From an uncultured Oscillospiraceae bacterium (GTDB lineage Bacteria > Bacillota > Clostridia > Oscillospirales > Oscillospiraceae): a DNA stretch of 7,979 nucleotides. The notes beneath the pieces are model-generated. The model was not told the origin of the DNA, searched no databases, and saw only the letters and a list, made by a program, of their open reading frames with translations. The translations under genes and the position numbers were made by a program. The stretch spans positions 1 to 7,979 of the forward strand of contig CANRBW010000069.1 in the NCBI GenBank assembly GCA_947628975.1, in the 5' to 3' direction. Every line of letters begins with the position of its first letter. Positions within the stretch are counted from its first letter, which is position 1. Positions 7,102 to 7,979 of the stretch are shown here, piece by piece.

Positions 7102-7523
7102 CAGTAGCCCAGCGCCTCCATCAGCTCCGCCATCTTCTCCGGGGTCATCTCCTCGTCGCTGGCGCGCCAGGCGTTCAGATCCCAGATCTCCGCCCGGTTG
7201 TGGACCCCGATGATGGCCACGTCCTTGCCGATCCCGGCGTACTCCTTCAGGCGGGCGGGGATCCCGATCCGCCCCTGGGAGTCCGGCCGGCACTTGACCG
7301 CGTTGGCGAACAAAGAGCGCATCCGCCGCCCCTGACTCACCGGCAGGTCCATGAACCGCCGGGTGAAGACCTGCCAGCTGCTCTCCGGGTAGAGGGCCAG
7401 GCAGCGGTCCACCCCCATGGTCAGGTAGCACTCATAGCCCAGGTCCTCCTGGAGCCGGGCGGGGAGCATGAGCCGGTCCTTGGCGTCCAGACTGCGCTCA
7501 AAGGTGCCGGTGATACTGCCCAT
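7101..7523 (-). CDS. mraZ: MraZ, transcriptional regulator of the dcw operon
   Basis: MraZ is a DNA-binding protein with two AbrB-like (swapped-hairpin) half-domains that forms rings and, in studied bacteria, binds repeated GTGGG boxes at its own promoter. The 140-residue product is of family length. The first half-domain is centred on DAKDRLMLPARL (13-24), the second on DSQGRIGIPARL (81-92); both keep the D-x-(K/Q)-x-R core, but the first has Asp16 where Gly is usual. The ATG at 7523 places DAKDR 12 residues in, as in the family. The frame stays open upstream to 7787, but that extension covers the promoter and has no family similarity. AAGGGGG (7532-7538) lies eight nt upstream as a likely ribosome binding site. 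The array of MraZ boxes upstream supports autoregulation. Confidence 0.96.
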   Translation of the reverse strand: MGSITGTFERSLDAKDRLMLPARLQEDLGYECYLTMGVDRCLALYPESSWQVFTRRFMDLPVSQGRRMRSLFANAVKCRPDSQGRIGIPARLKEYAGIGKDVAIIGVHNRAEIWDLNAWRASDEEMTPEKMAELMEALGY

Positions 7524-7540
7524 GTCCCTCGCCCCCTTCC

Positions 7541-7588
7541 TCCACTTTCCTCCAAAAGGGGGCACTTCACCCCCACTTTGTCCCACTT
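7541..7588 (-). promoter_or_regulatory. MraZ box array (operator) in the mraZ leader
   Basis: Read on the minus strand, four AAGTG-cored repeats occur at 7588-7582 (AAGTGGG), 7578-7572 (AAGTGGG), 7567-7561 (AAGTGCC) and 7547-7541 (AAGTGGA). The steps are 10, 11 and 20 bp, so all sit near the same face of the helix. MraZ of E. coli and mollicutes binds repeated TGGG or AAAGTGG boxes with this periodicity between the -10 element and the start codon. The first two boxes are exact copies, the third is degenerate and the fourth overlaps the purine-rich region before the mraZ start. Confidence 0.85.
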
Positions 7589-7596
7589 CCTCTCCT

Positions 7597-7625
7597 AGTA
7601 TAGCCTGTCCCCACCGGAATTGCAA
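7597..7625 (-). promoter_or_regulatory. Sigma-A-type promoter of the dcw operon
   Basis: The -35 element TTGCAA (7620-7625) and the -10 element TATACT (7597-7602) are separated by 17 bp. The expected transcription start is near 7590, so the MraZ boxes begin at about +2. A-tracts (on the minus strand) at 7630-7634 and 7640-7644 lie around -42 and -52 and could act as an UP element. Confidence 0.8.
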
Positions 7626-7686
7626 GGGGTTTTTGGGAATTTTTCCTCTCCCCTTGGGCCGGTTTTTTCCCTTTCTGGCGGTTTTT

Positions 7687-7728
7687 CTATATCTTGTGTC
7701 GAATTTCTTCCCCGACCACAAGATATAG
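7687..7728. repeat. Perfect 12-bp inverted repeat, candidate paired NrdR-like boxes
   Basis: CTATATCTTGTG (7687-7698) and CACAAGATATAG (7717-7728) are exact reverse complements. TCG (7699-7701) can also pair with CGA (7713-7715) if C7716 is bulged. The arm centres are 30 bp apart, about three helical turns. Each arm, read in its own direction, fits 11 of 12 core positions of the NrdR box consensus as I recall it (CwAtATaTwGtg). The flanking genes diverge, so a terminator role is not expected. The repeat lies 61 bp upstream of the mraZ -35 and 45 bp upstream of the mutY -35. The assignment to NrdR is inference. Confidence 0.6.
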
Positions 7729-7773
7729 GGTATCCCCCTGGTTTTTCCCTGCCAGAACGGGAAAAGGCCCGCG

Positions 7774-7802
7774 TTGCAAAGGGGCAAAAAACGTGGTATA
7801 CT
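7774..7802 (+). promoter_or_regulatory. Sigma-A-type promoter of mutY
   Basis: TTGCAA (7774-7779) and TATACT (7797-7802) are 17 bp apart, with TGG (7794-7796) directly before the -10 giving an extended -10 element. The expected start is near 7809, leaving a leader of about 54 nt before mutY. Both hexamers and the spacer length are identical to those of the oppositely oriented mraZ promoter. Confidence 0.75.
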
Positions 7803-7818
7803 CTCCCAAAAGGATCCT

Positions 7819-7848
7819 GCGGGCCGGGGCCGGGCCGTCCCCGCCCGC
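7819..7848 (+). promoter_or_regulatory. GC-rich hairpin in the mutY 5' leader
   Basis: GCGGGCCGGGG (7819-7829) pairs with CCCCGCCCGC (7839-7848) over 10 bp with a single bulged C, around a nine-nt loop. It ends two bases before the ribosome binding site AAGGGGG (7850-7856), so its folding could limit ribosome access to mutY. No U-run follows, so it is not a terminator. In a region this GC-rich some pairing is expected by chance. Confidence 0.45.
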
Positions 7849-7862
7849 CAAGGGGGATGGGC

Positions 7863-7979
7863 ATGAGAGAACTGGAGCGGCTGGTCATCCCGCTTTTGGC
7901 GTGGTACGAGGAGAACAAGCGCCCTCTCCCCTGGCGGCGGGACCGGGACCCCTACCGGGTCTGGGTCTCCGAGGTCATG
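7863..7979 (+). CDS. mutY: A/G-specific adenine glycosylase MutY, 5' part only
   Basis: MutY removes adenine mispaired with 8-oxoguanine, the last step of the GO repair system. Only 39 residues are in the window. They contain LPWRRDRDPYRVWVSEVM (22-39), which closely matches the conserved N-terminal block (PWR...DPY.VWVSE.MLQQT) of the helix-hairpin-helix glycosylase family. The catalytic residues and iron-sulphur cluster lie outside. The ATG at 7863 is chosen because AAGGGGG (7850-7856) is six nt upstream; the in-frame ATG at 7857 abuts that site with no spacing. It is transcribed away from the dcw operon. Confidence 0.9.
   Translation, partial: MRELERLVIPLLAWYEENKRPLPWRRDRDPYRVWVSEVM

Larger units (their letters stand above)
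7524..7862. other. Divergent mraZ-mutY regulatory region without protein-coding genes
   Basis: This 339-bp gap has no credible gene. Besides the mraZ promoter and boxes, the mutY promoter, the 12-bp inverted repeat and the mutY leader hairpin, its middle part (about 7626-7773) is clearly richer in A+T than the coding sequence. It carries T-tracts at 7630-7634, 7640-7644, 7663-7668, 7682-7686 and 7742-7746. A short direct repeat of the form GGTTTTT(T)CCCT occurs at 7661 and 7740. A 7-bp inverted repeat, TTTTCCC (7743-7749) and GGGAAAA (7759-7765), lies just upstream of the mutY -35. Confidence 0.7.

Noticed and set aside
5572..7107. A 511-codon open frame on the plus strand
   Set aside because: It is antisense to ftsL and rsmH, His/Gly/Pro-rich, and has no credible motif.
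6163..7431. Extended rsmH frame beginning inside mraZ
   Set aside because: The first 110 residues are an out-of-frame reading of mraZ. Family similarity begins just after ATG 7101, which overlaps the mraZ stop.
7687..7728. Inverted repeat as a rho-independent terminator
   Set aside because: No gene is transcribed into it from either side, because both flanking genes diverge, and no proper U-run follows either strand.
7468..7728. An 86-codon plus-strand open frame across the mraZ leader
   Set aside because: It runs antisense through the mraZ start, the boxes and the promoter, and resembles no known protein.
7101..7787. Extended mraZ frame starting at 7787
   Set aside because: The extension would cover the promoter, the MraZ boxes and the inverted repeat. 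Family alignment supports the start at 7523.
7595..7918. A 107-codon minus-strand open frame overlapping mutY and the intergenic region
   Set aside because: It is antisense to mutY, crosses both promoters and has no recognisable family.

Overview
The window is a high-GC, protein-dense stretch holding most of a division and cell wall (dcw) operon on the minus strand, with the start of a mutY gene diverging from it at the right edge. Reading in the direction of transcription (right to left), the order is mraZ, rsmH, ftsL, a class B penicillin-binding protein gene of the SpoVD/PBP2B type with PASTA domains, murE, mraY and the 5' part of an ftsW/spoVE-type SEDS gene that runs off the left edge. 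The PASTA-bearing transpeptidase, the predicted meso-diaminopimelate-type MurE, the gene order and the very high third-position GC suggest a high-GC member of the Clostridia, perhaps the Oscillospiraceae. That assignment is inference; the window has no taxonomic marker.

Region by region: 1-584 ftsW (partial), 620-1618 mraY, 1650-3074 murE, 3100-5472 spoVD/pbpB-like, 5581-6117 ftsL, 6163-7101 rsmH, 7101-7523 mraZ, 7524-7862 divergent regulatory region, 7863-7979 mutY (partial). Junctions are short (1-base overlap at mraZ/rsmH, otherwise 25-45 nt) except a 108-nt ftsL to PBP gap, which holds a strong hairpin in the sense RNA. The layout fits one polycistronic transcript from a promoter upstream of mraZ.

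Functionally, MurE and MraY supply lipid-linked peptidoglycan precursor, FtsW polymerises it, the class B PBP crosslinks it, and FtsL is the bitopic scaffold of the same divisome complex. MraZ is the likely autoregulator and RsmH the 16S rRNA methyltransferase that usually accompanies it. murF and murD, which commonly flank mraY in Firmicute clusters, are absent from these positions.

The most informative non-coding part is 7524-7862. It contains a mraZ promoter followed by an array of AAGTGGG-type MraZ boxes with about 10-bp phasing, a mutY promoter with identical -35 and -10 hexamers, and between them a perfect 12-bp inverted repeat. Each arm of that repeat resembles an NrdR box, and the arm centres lie 30 bp apart. 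The mutY leader also has a GC-rich hairpin abutting its ribosome binding site. No mobile elements, CRISPR arrays, tRNA or rRNA genes were seen.
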